64,000 nt of DNA, taken from NCBI RefSeq assembly GCF_028368935.1, contig NZ_JAQNDK010000004.1, positions 930,001 through 994,000 on the forward strand, given 5' to 3'. The stretch's first letter is position 1. Each line of letters starts with the position of its first letter. The translations under genes and the position numbers were made by a program. Source of the stretch: Sorangium aterium (GTDB lineage Bacteria; Myxococcota_A; Polyangia; Polyangiales; Polyangiaceae). The notes beneath the pieces were generated by a model. The model saw nothing but the letters and a program-made list of their open reading frames with translations, was not told the origin of the DNA and searched no databases. This document shows positions 34,771 to 43,997 of this stretch, piece by piece.

Positions 34771-35524
34771 ACTGACCGTTGTACGGCTGGGGCGCCGGCG
34801 CGATGCCGTTCACGACCAGATGCTTGAAGTTGGCGATCATTCTATGGTTCGGATCCTCGCCCTTGAAGGAAACCGTGGCTCCGCCCCGGACCGGAATGGT
34901 CTTCGTGTGGTCGATGATGAACACGTCGTGCCCCACGGTGGGGTTATCGTTGAGGTAATAGGTCTCGGCCGGGTCGGAGACAGAGAAGCTGTAGCGGTTG
35001 TACGTCGGATTGTCGGGTGTACCGCCCACGCGGAAGTGCATGCCGTCGGGCGTGCCGCCCTTGTAGATCTCCGGCTCGACGACGCCGCGGAGCCGGACGG
35101 TCACGTGATAGACCGTGTCGGGCGAGCCGCCGAACGTCTTGGTCTGGTTGATCAGCGTGGACGTCGCACACTCGTCACGGTTGCCCGGGTCTTCGTCGCA
35201 CGGCATCTCCCAGCGGAAGCCGTCGATGCTGGCGGCCGCGGTGCGCAGATCTTCCTCGCCGCTGCCCCCGCCGCCTCCGCCGTTGCCGCCGTTGCCGCCT
35301 CCGCCGCCGTCTCCGTCGCTGCCGCCGTCTCCGTCGCTGCCGCCGGTCCCGCCGGAGCTCGCGCTGCTCGAGGCGCTCGTGCTGACGCTCGTCGAGACCC
35401 CGCCGCCCGAGCCCCCAGCGCCGGTCGTGCTGGAGCTGGCCTGGTCGTCCGAAGGCGGGTCGGAATCGGAGCCGCAGGCAAGAAGGACCATCATCGCAGG
35501 GACCACGATCAGAGAAAGTCTCAT
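34727..35524 (-). CDS. Lipoprotein of unknown function with Gly/Asp-rich linker
   Basis: This is a 265-residue lipoprotein (signal ending LLAC, Cys about 17). A roughly 75-residue linker is made of Ser/Thr and then GGSDGDGG-type repeats. The mature domain (about 90-265) is beta-rich, with TVYHVTVRLRGVVEPEIYK, GMHFRVGGTPDNPTYNRYSF, HDVFIIDHTKTIPV and FKHLVVNGIAP in order, which suggests a jelly-roll or carbohydrate-binding sandwich. I do not recognise the family. Its 3' end overlaps the anti-sigma remnant on the other strand, so the duplication was inserted up to or into its terminator. It is downstream of the DUF1552 gene on the same strand. Confidence 0.75.
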   Translation of the reverse strand: MRLSLIVVPAMMVLLACGSDSDPPSDDQASSSTTGAGGSGGGVSTSVSTSASSSASSGGTGGSDGDGGSDGDGGGGGNGGNGGGGGGSGEEDLRTAAASIDGFRWEMPCDEDPGNRDECATSTLINQTKTFGGSPDTVYHVTVRLRGVVEPEIYKGGTPDGMHFRVGGTPDNPTYNRYSFSVSDPAETYYLNDNPTVGHDVFIIDHTKTIPVRGGATVSFKGEDPNHRMIANFKHLVVNGIAPAPQPYNGQFIQLDVQSVEKSQR

Positions 35525-35609
35525 TGTACACCAGTCCGGCGAGAGCGCCGGCAGTTGAGGCTGGGGACGCGGAACGTCGTTGCGTTGATACCGCGTCTCG
35601 TTCGAATGG

Positions 35610-36992
35610 CTAGGTCAGGTTCGTGAGCGGTCCGGTGCAGTACCGCGGGTCGCCAAAGGTGGTCCTGGTATCGCCGAACAGGTTCAAGATCGAGACGAGC
35701 AGGTTGTTGTGCGGGAGGTGCGAGTACCGGACCCAGCGTCCGGTGCGCAGGCCCCCGCCGCCGCCGGCCAGCAGGAACGGCATGTCGTTCTTCTTGTGCG
35801 ACGGCGGATCCGAGAGCTCGGAGCCGAAGAAGACGACGCTCTCGTCGAGCAGCGAATGCCCGCCCATGTCGATCTTCTCCATCTCCTGCAGGAGGTAGAG
35901 GTGCTGCTTCGAGTACCAGTTGCAAATGCGCTCGCACTCGGCCGGCTTGAAGCCGCCGTCGTGCTGGTAGAAATGGTGGTGCTCGGTCAGGTTGAGCCAG
36001 GGGAAGGTGTGCTTCGCCTCGGTGTCGCTCCACTGAAGGGTGCCGACCGCGGTGATGTCGCAGGCGAGCGCCATCACCAGCATATCGGTCATGAGCTTGC
36101 CGACCTTGGGGATCGCCGCGTCGGTCGAGGTGTCCTTGACGTTGCCCTTGTCGTCCGCGTTGAGCCCGGTGCGCGGGTTGTAGTCGGACGTGTCGACCAT
36201 CGTCGGGGCCTTGCAAGAGCTCATCGTGGTCGGGGTGTCGGTGCTGCTGAGGCTCTGCTCGATCTCGCGGATCTTCGTCAGGTGCTGGTCGATCTTCTGC
36301 TTGTCGGCGGCGCCGAGCGCCGCGGACACGGCGGAGTAGCGCCGGTCGAGGAAGTCGAGGATCGATTGCTGTCGCGCGAGGCGACGGGCGGCGTCGTTGT
36401 TGTCGCTCGGGTTCAGCGTACCGAAGAGCTTGGTGAAGATCTCCACCGGATCGAGGCGCGGCGGGATCGGCTTGTGCGGCGCGGCGTTCTCGTAGTTCGC
36501 AGCGTTCATCGGCGACAGCAGGCCGTGGGCCTTGCCCGTCGCCCAGCGCACCGCGATCTGGATGCTCGCCTGCGCCTTTTGACCAGCGGAGATCCGGGCG
36601 GCGATCACCTGATCGATGGACGGCCCGCTCCCGTAGCCGCCGTTGTTGGCGCCCTCTTGCGCCGTACCGGTGAGCCAGGCGACGATCCCGGCCTGGTGCT
36701 GCTCCCCGAGCGCGCTCTTCATGTCGAGGCCGTCGACGACGAGCAGGCGGTTTTGCACCGGAGCGAGCGGCGCAAGGATGGGGCTCAGGGTGAAGCTCGT
36801 CTCCGTGCCGGTCGGCCTCCAGCGGTTCAACACGGTCCCGCCGGGCGTGTAGACGGCGAGGAAACGCTTGGCGGGCTCGGGGGCCGCGCGCGCGGTGCGT
36901 TCGGGGCCCATGATCTCCAGCCAGGGAAGCGCGACGGCGATGGCGCCGGCACCCCGCAGCATGGCACGTCGGCTCAAGCGATATTTCGACAT
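35610..36992 (-). CDS. DUF1552-family protein, Tat-exported
   Basis: This is a roughly 460-residue protein of the DUF1552 family. The N-terminus is a twin-arginine signal (RLSRRAMLRGAGA), so it is exported folded, possibly with a cofactor. Family features seen are RFLAVYTPGGTVLNRW, LLVVDGLDMKSALGEQHQAG, the His-rich NLTEHHHFYQHDGG, and FFGSELSDPPSHKKNDMPFLLAG. The fold resembles sulfatase/alkaline-phosphatase-like DUF1501 relatives, but the reaction is unknown. Starts at 36998 and 36992 are both possible; 36992 has AGGAG at eight bases. The gene overlaps or abuts the DUF1592 gene upstream, the usual pairing for these families. Confidence 0.9.
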   Translation of the reverse strand: MSKYRLSRRAMLRGAGAIAVALPWLEIMGPERTARAAPEPAKRFLAVYTPGGTVLNRWRPTGTETSFTLSPILAPLAPVQNRLLVVDGLDMKSALGEQHQAGIVAWLTGTAQEGANNGGYGSGPSIDQVIAARISAGQKAQASIQIAVRWATGKAHGLLSPMNAANYENAAPHKPIPPRLDPVEIFTKLFGTLNPSDNNDAARRLARQQSILDFLDRRYSAVSAALGAADKQKIDQHLTKIREIEQSLSSTDTPTTMSSCKAPTMVDTSDYNPRTGLNADDKGNVKDTSTDAAIPKVGKLMTDMLVMALACDITAVGTLQWSDTEAKHTFPWLNLTEHHHFYQHDGGFKPAECERICNWYSKQHLYLLQEMEKIDMGGHSLLDESVVFFGSELSDPPSHKKNDMPFLLAGGGGGLRTGRWVRYSHLPHNNLLVSILNLFGDTRTTFGDPRYCTGPLTNLT

Positions 36993-36997
36993 ACCCA

Positions 36998-38716
36998 TCA
37001 CTCCTGTCCTGGAGCCAAGTAGTGGAAAGCATCCGTCTGCGTGAGCTCGATCAGGAGCTGCTTCACGTTGTAGCCGGACGCCTCGAAGGCGGTCGTGATC
37101 GCCTGTTGGGTGCACCGATCCTCAGCGCGCAGGGTGAGGCCGTAGGCGAACTCGCTCCAGCGCTTTGCGAAGCAGCTCTGAACCTCTTCGGAGCCGGCGA
37201 GCTTCTGCACCAGGTCGATCGGCCCGCTCACGTCCCCCAGCGTCTCCGGGACCGTGCCGCTCGGGTCGATCGTGACGCCGTTTTCGGTGGCGCGGAACAG
37301 CCCGACCGCGTCGTAGTTCTCGAACGCGAAGCCGACCGGATCCATGAACTTGTGGCACCCCGCGCAGACCGGATCCTTGCTGTGCTGGCTGAAGCGCTCC
37401 CGCGCCGTCTTGCCGGAGTAAGGATCCGGCGGCTTGACCTGCTCCAGGATCGCGCCGGTGGGGAGCGGGATCGAGATACACATCAGCTTCTGGAGCACGA
37501 ACGAGCCGCGGACCACGGGGTTCGTGTTGTTCGAGTGCGTCGTGCCGGCCATCAAGCCCCCCTGGGTGAGCAGCCCGAGGCGCTGGGTCGTGTCGAGCCG
37601 TACTTCTCTGAACTCGTCGCCCGTCACCCCGGGGATGCCGTAGAACGCCGCGAGCTGCTCGTTCACGAACGTGTACGGGGCCGTCAAGATGGACGGCCAG
37701 GTGCCGGTCCCCTCGAAGATCTCGTGCTCGAGGAACCGCTGGGTCTCCTCGCGCATCAACGAGCCGATGGTGCGAGAGAAGGTCGGGAAGGCGTCCGCGT
37801 TTCGCTCGAGATCCGCGAGGCTGCTGATGGGGAGCAGGTTGTCGAAGAAGAACCGGAAGGTGGGCCGAGACCGAGGATCGTCGAGCATGCGCTCGGCGTG
37901 CGCGCGCACGCCCTCCTTCGTCGATAGCTCACCTGCCTGCGCGGCCATGCGCAGCTGCTCGTCTGGCATCGTGCCCCAGAGCATGTACGAGAGCCGCGTC
38001 GCCATCTCGTCGCCCGTAGGTCGGCGGAGCTGGGGGCGCTCCGGGTCGGGCGTGCCCTTCTCGATGCGGTAGAGAAAATCGGGCGATTGAAGCAACGCCT
38101 CGATCACCGTCGCGACGCCGGCGGCGAACGTCGCGTCCTTTCGTCCAACGCTGTACAGCGCGAGGAGCTCGTCCGCCTCGCCGGCGGCGACGGGCCGGCG
38201 GTACGCGCGCGGGGCGAGCCTCTCGATGATCGTGCGCGCGCACGCCTCCTCGCTCCCTGCCGTCACGTTGCTCGCGCAAGGGGCGAGCTTCGCGAGCGCC
38301 TCCGGCGTGGCCGTCGCACGCTGGGCGATGCCCTCCGCGACGGTGCCCAGCTGCTCGGCCAGCAGGCTCGAGACCGACAGCGTGTCCGCGTCATTGCCGA
38401 AACCGTTCCCGACATCCTCGCTCGGCAGCGAGAAGGCGGGATCGGTCGTGTCGCCCAGGAGGTCGCGAACGGTGTTGTTGTACTCGAAGCGCGTGAGCCG
38501 CCGCAGCGGCGCTCGCCCGGGGTACACCACGCCGTCCTCGCACACGGGCGGGTCCACTGGGGTGGGGGAATTTTCTTCATCAGGATCAGGTTCGCCCGAG
38601 GTGCCCTGGTTGCCCACGCTTCCAGTGCAGCCGCTGGCGACGATCAACGCGATCGGGATAGCTGACCGACGTCTTCTGAGACGACTCGCTTGCTCATGAT
38701 TCGAGTGCCTAGACAT
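36998..38716 (-). CDS. DUF1592/DUF1588/DUF1585-type lipoprotein with a haem c motif
   Basis: This is a 572-residue lipoprotein (signal ending VASGC, Cys about 30). It carries the chained domains of the planctomycete/myxobacterial type: a DUF1587-like start (LRRLTRFEYNNTVRDLLG), DUF1595 (RTIIERLAPRAYRRPV), DUF1592 (RPTGDEMATRLSYMLWGTMPDE), DUF1588 (RLGLLTQGGLMAGTTHSNNTNPVVRG) and DUF1585 (end). A single CAGCH (Cys451, Cys454, His455) followed by KFMDPVGFA is a c-type haem attachment site. It is probably an extracytoplasmic electron-transfer partner of the DUF1552 protein encoded next. A 259-bp cassette with a GTGATTGATC box lies upstream in the same orientation. Confidence 0.9.
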   Translation of the reverse strand: MSRHSNHEQASRLRRRRSAIPIALIVASGCTGSVGNQGTSGEPDPDEENSPTPVDPPVCEDGVVYPGRAPLRRLTRFEYNNTVRDLLGDTTDPAFSLPSEDVGNGFGNDADTLSVSSLLAEQLGTVAEGIAQRATATPEALAKLAPCASNVTAGSEEACARTIIERLAPRAYRRPVAAGEADELLALYSVGRKDATFAAGVATVIEALLQSPDFLYRIEKGTPDPERPQLRRPTGDEMATRLSYMLWGTMPDEQLRMAAQAGELSTKEGVRAHAERMLDDPRSRPTFRFFFDNLLPISSLADLERNADAFPTFSRTIGSLMREETQRFLEHEIFEGTGTWPSILTAPYTFVNEQLAAFYGIPGVTGDEFREVRLDTTQRLGLLTQGGLMAGTTHSNNTNPVVRGSFVLQKLMCISIPLPTGAILEQVKPPDPYSGKTARERFSQHSKDPVCAGCHKFMDPVGFAFENYDAVGLFRATENGVTIDPSGTVPETLGDVSGPIDLVQKLAGSEEVQSCFAKRWSEFAYGLTLRAEDRCTQQAITTAFEASGYNVKQLLIELTQTDAFHYLAPGQE

Positions 38717-38940
38717 GGCTGTCGCCCTTCGCCCGCCGTGGGCGCGCTAAAGTCCCATCATCCAACAACTGGCTTGTCTTACGAAGTGGTGGAAATATCC
38801 ATGACGCAGCTCTCTCCCGGCGGGGCCTGATGCCGGGCGGGACATGTCGGGTCCGTTCCGGTGGTTCAAGCGTCCGGCGTTCCCGCCCGCCGAGAGCAGC
38901 ACGGCCCCCACGCGTTGCCCGGCCACGGGGCAAGCATTCA

Positions 38941-39199
38941 AGTCCCTGTCAACTGGATGTGGATGAAGAGGGTAGGGAGCCACCGCCAAGCACCGCTCTG
39001 CTCTCCCTGTGAGCTGAAGCGCCCGCGATCAATCACACGTTGTCCGAATTTCTCGCGCGGGGACCGGATCCGTCGTCCGGGATATAGATTTGCACCCAGG
39101 AAGGACGCCGCGGTGCAGCTCGCGTCGAACGACAGCCCGCTCGCCCGGTACCTGAGGTGACCCGCCGTCAGAGCTCGATGCCGAGGAGCACGCCAGGCC
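38941..39199 (-). repeat. 259-bp cassette, copy B (minus orientation)
   Basis: Read on the minus strand it starts with the last codons of the barrel-like gene (CTCGGCATCGAGCTCTGA) and continues through GGGTCACCTCAGGT. It then has an AAATT block, the GTGATTGATC box, CAGGGAGAGCAGAGCGG and a final GACAGGGACT. It has the same length as copy A at 46596-46854, with no gap needed to align them and only scattered substitutions. It lies between the DUF1592 gene and the SDR gene. Confidence 0.9.
39027..39036 (-). promoter_or_regulatory. GTGATTGATC box upstream of the DUF1592/DUF1552 operon
   Basis: Copy 3, inside cassette B, points toward the DUF1592 start about 310 bp away. It is preceded by GACAAC and an AAATT block and followed by GCGGGCGCTTCAGC. 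Confidence 0.55.
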
Positions 39200-39261
39200 G
39201 TCGGCGTGATCGTCAGGCTCGTCCACCGCGGGAAGGGGCCGCCGTGGGGAGGCAGGGCCCA

Positions 39262-40254
39262 TCAACCGGGGTACCACGTGACGCGCGGGTCATCGGGCGC
39301 GCGCACGTAGTCGAAGGCGGCATCCGTGAGCCTCGCCAGGTCGTACTGCGGCCGCCAACCGAGCAGAAACTTCGCCTTCGAGTTGTCCAGCCACGTCGAA
39401 TGGAACGGCGTCTTCACCCTCACGCTCGGCAGGCCCCGCGTCGCCTCCAGGTAACGCGCCAGCTCGCCGTAGTCCACGGGCTCATCCATGCAGATGTTGA
39501 AGGTCTGCTGGCGAGCCTTCTCATGATGGATGGCCTTGAGGATCGCGGTGACCAGATCCTCCACATGCACGAAGTTACGCTTCACCGGCTCGCCGCGGCG
39601 GTCGAGCATCACCGGCACGGCGTCCGAGCGGACGTACCCCTCCGATGCCTCGGCGCCGACCAGATCGCGCCACCTCGGCCCTCCGAACACGTCGTCGCCG
39701 AAGGACAGCTGCGCCTTGAAGTCGTCCTTCTCCATGATCCAGGGCGCGCGCAGGCAGCATCCGTTGAGCTCATATTGAATGTAATATTGCTCGAGCATGA
39801 CCTCCTCGAGCACCTTGGACAGCGCGTAGCAGCCCGGGTAGGCGCTGTGCCGCTGGGTCTCCGTCACGGGGACGGGGTGCGGATAGAAGAAGTGGCCCAT
39901 CCCGGCGTCGCCCCCGACCAGGATGAATTGCTCGAACGTGGGGCTGACGCGGCAGGCCTCCAGCAGCCAGAACATGCCTTTGACGGCTACGTCCATGATG
40001 CTCTCGGGGGTCTCCTTGCTCGTCGCCAGGTGCAGCACGTGGCTCACCCCCTCGGTCGCCTCGTTGACGACGGCCCTGTCCTCGATGGTCCCACGCAGCA
40101 CCTCCACGCGCGCCGTCCGCTCCAGCATGCGGTTGTGGCACAGCGCGCGGACCTTCCACCCCTCGAACGCGGGGTCCGACAGGAACCTTCGGATGAATGT
40201 CTGGCCGACCTTGCCCGCCGCCCCGGTGACCAGAATTCGCTTGGCCTCGATCAT
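39262..40254 (-). CDS. Extended-SDR NAD(P)-dependent sugar epimerase/dehydrogenase
   Basis: This is a 330-residue extended short-chain dehydrogenase. The nucleotide-binding motif is RILVTGAAGKVGQ (about 6-18), and the active-site Tyr and Lys are in YALSK, with the Ser/Thr partner upstream in LVGGDAG. The C-terminal substrate region (FVHVEDLVTAILKAIH) is typical of the NAD-dependent epimerase/dehydratase family. It is the last gene of the sugar ABC-transporter operon, 24 bp after a permease. It therefore probably oxidises or epimerises an imported sugar from pectin, for example galactose, arabinose or a uronate. A uronate-dehydrogenase-like role is one possibility. The exact substrate is not readable. 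Confidence 0.85.
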   Translation of the reverse strand: MIEAKRILVTGAAGKVGQTFIRRFLSDPAFEGWKVRALCHNRMLERTARVEVLRGTIEDRAVVNEATEGVSHVLHLATSKETPESIMDVAVKGMFWLLEACRVSPTFEQFILVGGDAGMGHFFYPHPVPVTETQRHSAYPGCYALSKVLEEVMLEQYYIQYELNGCCLRAPWIMEKDDFKAQLSFGDDVFGGPRWRDLVGAEASEGYVRSDAVPVMLDRRGEPVKRNFVHVEDLVTAILKAIHHEKARQQTFNICMDEPVDYGELARYLEATRGLPSVRVKTPFHSTWLDNSKAKFLLGWRPQYDLARLTDAAFDYVRAPDDPRVTWYPG

Positions 40255-40278
40255 TCTATCGCTCCTCGCTCTCCGGCA

Positions 40279-41283
40279 TCATCGATGATGACCGTACTCC
40301 ACCCCCCTGGCTGCAGGGGCCGATCGGATCAGGACCTGCTGCATGACGATGAAGACGAGCAGCAGCAGCCCGATGCTGATGTGGTGCCAGGGCGACGGCA
40401 GCCGTCCATCCAGGTTGATCACCGCTCGCACGATGCCCGTGATCATCACGCCCATCACGGTGCCGACGACGCTGCCAGCCCCCCCGGTCAGCAGCGTTCC
40501 ACCGATCACCACCGAGGCGATGGCCTCGAGCTCCAGCCCCGCGCCGATGTTCGGCTTTCCGGCGCTGTCGATCAGCGCCGTCGTGACCCCGCCGAGGCCC
40601 GCGCACAAGCCGCACAACGCATAAAGACACACCGTCGTGGCGCCCAGCGGCACCCCCATGAGCAGCGCGGCCTGCCTGTCCCCGCCGATGGCGAGGACGT
40701 TCCGGCCGAAGCTCGTGCTACGGCCGAGGATCACGCCGAGCACGAGGACGATCAAGAACAGGAGCGCCGTCGCCGGGACCCAGGTCCGGTCCAGGCCCGG
40801 GATCGCCAGCGCGAAGCCGAGCTCATCGACGATCCAGTCCAGCGCAGGGTGATCGATGCCGATGGGCTGCATGCTGACGAGGAACGCCGCGCCGCGGGCG
40901 AAGAACATGCCCGCGAGCGTCACGAGGAACGGGGGCAGAGAGAAACGATGGATCAGGTGCCCCGTCATCGCGCCGAACGCGACCGACACCGCGAGGCCGA
41001 CACAGAACGCCACCACCGGGTGGCAGCCACCGGCGACCAGCGTGCCCACGAGGACCGTCGTGAGCGCGACGACGGAGCCGACCGAGAGGTCGATGCCCCC
41101 CGACAGGATGACGAAGGTCATCCCCACCGCGCAGAGGCCCATCGCCGCGTTCCCCTTGATCAGGTCGACCAGGAAACGCAGGCTGCGCGCCGCGTCGTAA
41201 CAGACCAGCACCCCCGAGTAGAGCGCGATCAGGAGGACCGCGGTCACCATGAGCGGCAGATCCCGCCGATCCCAGCGGAGCAT
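40279..41283 (-). CDS. Sugar ABC transporter permease 2
   Basis: This is a 334-residue membrane protein of the BPD_transp_2 family (ribose/galactofuranose type), with about nine hydrophobic helices. The family segments GMTFVILSGGIDLSVGSV and IGGTLLTGGAGSVVGTVMG are present. It starts two bases after the stop of permease 1, so the two form a heteromeric channel, as in the YtfT/YjfF arrangement. It belongs to the operon 45026 to 39262. Confidence 0.9.
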   Translation of the reverse strand: MLRWDRRDLPLMVTAVLLIALYSGVLVCYDAARSLRFLVDLIKGNAAMGLCAVGMTFVILSGGIDLSVGSVVALTTVLVGTLVAGGCHPVVAFCVGLAVSVAFGAMTGHLIHRFSLPPFLVTLAGMFFARGAAFLVSMQPIGIDHPALDWIVDELGFALAIPGLDRTWVPATALLFLIVLVLGVILGRSTSFGRNVLAIGGDRQAALLMGVPLGATTVCLYALCGLCAGLGGVTTALIDSAGKPNIGAGLELEAIASVVIGGTLLTGGAGSVVGTVMGVMITGIVRAVINLDGRLPSPWHHISIGLLLLVFIVMQQVLIRSAPAARGVEYGHHR

Positions 41284-41285
41284 CC

Positions 41286-42368
41286 CTACTGCCCCCGCTT
41301 GAGGCCGAGCAGCTCGAGCAGCCGCCGGCGCGACTCCTCCGAGACCAGCAGACAGCTGAGCAGCATCACGCCGGCCTTGGGCATCGGCTCGATCTCCGAG
41401 GGGACATGCTGGATGTACATCGTGGTGGAGAGCGTTTGTATCAACAACGCTCCTATCAGGGTGCCACCCAGGTAGAAGCGCCCGCCGGTGAGCGCCGTAC
41501 CGCCGATCACCGCGGCGAAGATGGCGTCCAGCTCCCGCAGGCGCCCCACGCGATCGGGGTCGGCCGTGGAGATGTACGAGGCGGCCACGAGGCCGGCGAT
41601 GCCGGCGCACAGGCCGGAAAAGCCGTACAACCAGAGCTTGATGCGGCGGTCGTCGACGCCGGCGAGCCGGCTCGCCCGCTCGTTGTCGCCGATCGCTTCC
41701 ATGAACAGGCCGAGCGCCGTCCTCCGGCAGAGCAGCGCGGCGACGACGAACACGGCGGCCACCAGCACCATGGAGAACGGCAAGCCACCGACGTGACCGT
41801 TGCCGATGAACGCAAACGTCGCATCCGTGTGCGTCACGGGCTCGGCGCGGGTGATGAGCATGGCGACGCCGCGGACACCGACCATGCTGATCAAGGTCAC
41901 GATGATGGGCTGGATGTTCAGCGCCGTCACCAGCGCGCCGTTGAACAGACCGACGCCGCCGGCGACGGCGAGCGACAAGAGCGCAGCCAGGAGCGGCCCG
42001 CAGTGAGCCTCCTTCATCAGGATCACGCAGGTGGCGCCAGACAACGCCATGACCGAGCCGACCGATAGATCGATGCCCCTCACGGCGATCACCAGGGTCA
42101 GGCCGATCGCGAGGAGCATCACCTCCGAGCCCTGGTTGAGCAGGTTGATGGGCGTCCCGTAATAAGCCCCGTCGCGCTCGACGATGGAGAAGAAATTCTT
42201 GGACAGGACCGAATTGAACAGGAGGAGCGCCAGGAGGCCGAGCAAAGGCCAGGCCTCGCGGCGCCCGCGCAGGAGCAGCAGGGCGCCGGCGCACCCGGTG
42301 AAGAGGAGGATTGCGATGCCGGTGAGGTTGGCGTTCGTGGGCGCCGCTTCCGTGATCTTCTCAAGCAT
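41286..42368 (-). CDS. Sugar ABC transporter permease 1
   Basis: This is a 360-residue inner-membrane permease of the same family as its neighbour. The characteristic GLTLVIAVRGIDLSVGSVMAL and IGGTALTGGRFYLGGTLIGA segments (quoted in parts) are seen. The start overlaps the ATPase gene by 8 bp. The C-terminal tail (EESRRRLLELLGLKR) is longer than in permease 2. With permease 2 it forms the membrane channel for the sugar bound by the lipoprotein encoded at 43998. Confidence 0.9.
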   Translation of the reverse strand: MLEKITEAAPTNANLTGIAILLFTGCAGALLLLRGRREAWPLLGLLALLLFNSVLSKNFFSIVERDGAYYGTPINLLNQGSEVMLLAIGLTLVIAVRGIDLSVGSVMALSGATCVILMKEAHCGPLLAALLSLAVAGGVGLFNGALVTALNIQPIIVTLISMVGVRGVAMLITRAEPVTHTDATFAFIGNGHVGGLPFSMVLVAAVFVVAALLCRRTALGLFMEAIGDNERASRLAGVDDRRIKLWLYGFSGLCAGIAGLVAASYISTADPDRVGRLRELDAIFAAVIGGTALTGGRFYLGGTLIGALLIQTLSTTMYIQHVPSEIEPMPKAGVMLLSCLLVSEESRRRLLELLGLKRGQ

Positions 42369-43899
42369 CGGACGGCGCCTCCTTCTGATGGGCGATGGCC
42401 TGGATGATGGACGAAGGCGTCACGGACTCTCCCACGAGCTCGCCCTGCTGCTTGCGGTCTCTCAGGACCACCACCCTGGAGCAGTTGCGCGCGACCTCCT
42501 CGAGCTCCGACGAGATCAAGACCGTGGCGACCCCCTTCTCGCTGAGCGACTTCACCAGCGCCTCGATCTCCAGCTTGGCGCCGATGTCCACGCCGCGCGT
42601 GGGCTCGTCGAGCAGCAGGATCCGCGGCTGCATGGCCATCCAACGCGCGAGCAGCACCTTCTGCTGGTTGCCGCCCGAGAGCAGCTTGACGGGCGTCTCC
42701 GGGGACGGCGTCTTGATGCTCAGGGTCTTGATGTAGTGCTGGACCAGACGCTCCCGCTCGTGGCGCGGGAGCACCCGCAGCGCCCCCTGGGAGGCCTGCA
42801 AGGCGAGCAGGAGGTTCTCTCGCACGGAGAGGTTCGGGATGATGCCATCCACCTTGCGGTCTTCCGGGCAGTACGCGAGGCCGGCCCGGATCGCGTGCCG
42901 TGGCGTCTTGATCTCGGTCGCGCGTCCGTTCACCGCGAGCTCGCCGCGATCGGCGGGCTCGATCCCGAAGAGCATCCTGGCGGTCTCGCTTCGACCCGAG
43001 CCGAGCAGCCCCGCCAGCCCAACCACCTCGCCGGGCCGCAGCGCGAACTCGATGGGTCCGATGACCCCCTTTCTCTCGAGGCCGCGCGCGGCGAGCGCCG
43101 GCTCCGCGGCGCTCGCCTCCCCTCCCGGACCGGCGGGGCCGCCTGGCGCGGCCCTGTCTTTCGCGCCGAGCTTGACGCCCAGCATCGCCTGGACGAGCTC
43201 CAGGCGAGGCAGCTCGCTGCTCGCGTACTGCCCCACCAAGCAGCCATTCCTGAGCACCGTGATCGTGTCGCTGACCGCGTAGACCTGATCCAGGAAGTGA
43301 GTCACGAAGAGGATCGCCAACCCCTGCGCCTTCAGCCCCCGCATGACGTCGAAGAGCCGCAGCGTCTCCGCTTCATCCAGGCTGGAGGTGGGCTCATCCA
43401 GGATCAGGATCCGCGCGTCCACGGCGAGCGCGCGGGCGATCGCGACCATCTGCTGCAGCGCGGTGGGCAGCGCCGCCACCGATCGCGACACGTCGAGATC
43501 CAGCGAGAGGCGCGCGAGGGCCTCACGCGCCTTCGCGCGGACGGCGCGCCCGTCGATCAGGCCGAAGCGCCGAGGCTGCCGGCCCAGCATGATGTTGTCC
43601 GCGATGGAGAGGTGCGGGATCAGGCTGATTTCCTGGTGCACCGCGCTGATCCCCAGCGATTCAGCGTGGCGGGGAGAGGTCGGCCGGATCACCGCGCCGC
43701 CGAGGCGCAAGGTCCCGGCGTCGGGAGAATAGACGCCGGTAAGCAGCTTGATCAGCGTCGACTTGCCGGCCCCGTTCTCCCCCATCAACGCCTGGATCTC
43801 GCCGGCGCGCGCCTCGACGTGCACGTCGTGCAGAGCGCGAACTCCGGGGAACGATTTGCTGAGGCCCTCGACAGAGAGCAAGGCTTTCGAGACAGGCAT
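42361..43899 (-). CDS. Sugar ABC transporter ATP-binding protein (two-domain)
   Basis: This is a 512-residue double nucleotide-binding protein of the RbsA/MglA/YtfR class. The first domain has Walker A GENGAGKST and Walker B ILILDEPTSSLD, with the signature loop degenerate (PTALQQMVAIARAL). The second domain has a non-canonical P-loop, GLLGSGRSE, a full LSGGNQQK signature and ILLLDEPTRGVD. This asymmetry is normal for the class. It powers import by the two permeases encoded downstream. A Gly/Pro-rich insertion (about 245-265) links the domains and is longer than usual. Confidence 0.93.
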   Translation of the reverse strand: MPVSKALLSVEGLSKSFPGVRALHDVHVEARAGEIQALMGENGAGKSTLIKLLTGVYSPDAGTLRLGGAVIRPTSPRHAESLGISAVHQEISLIPHLSIADNIMLGRQPRRFGLIDGRAVRAKAREALARLSLDLDVSRSVAALPTALQQMVAIARALAVDARILILDEPTSSLDEAETLRLFDVMRGLKAQGLAILFVTHFLDQVYAVSDTITVLRNGCLVGQYASSELPRLELVQAMLGVKLGAKDRAAPGGPAGPGGEASAAEPALAARGLERKGVIGPIEFALRPGEVVGLAGLLGSGRSETARMLFGIEPADRGELAVNGRATEIKTPRHAIRAGLAYCPEDRKVDGIIPNLSVRENLLLALQASQGALRVLPRHERERLVQHYIKTLSIKTPSPETPVKLLSGGNQQKVLLARWMAMQPRILLLDEPTRGVDIGAKLEIEALVKSLSEKGVATVLISSELEEVARNCSRVVVLRDRKQQGELVGESVTPSSIIQAIAHQKEAPSDA

Positions 43900-43997
43900 G
43901 CGGCTGCTGCTCCGTACGTGAGCGCCGCGCGACGAGCGAGCTCACGAGCGTGATGGCGCTCGCGCCGCCCCAGCGGGGCGCCAGCGCCGATCTCTCC

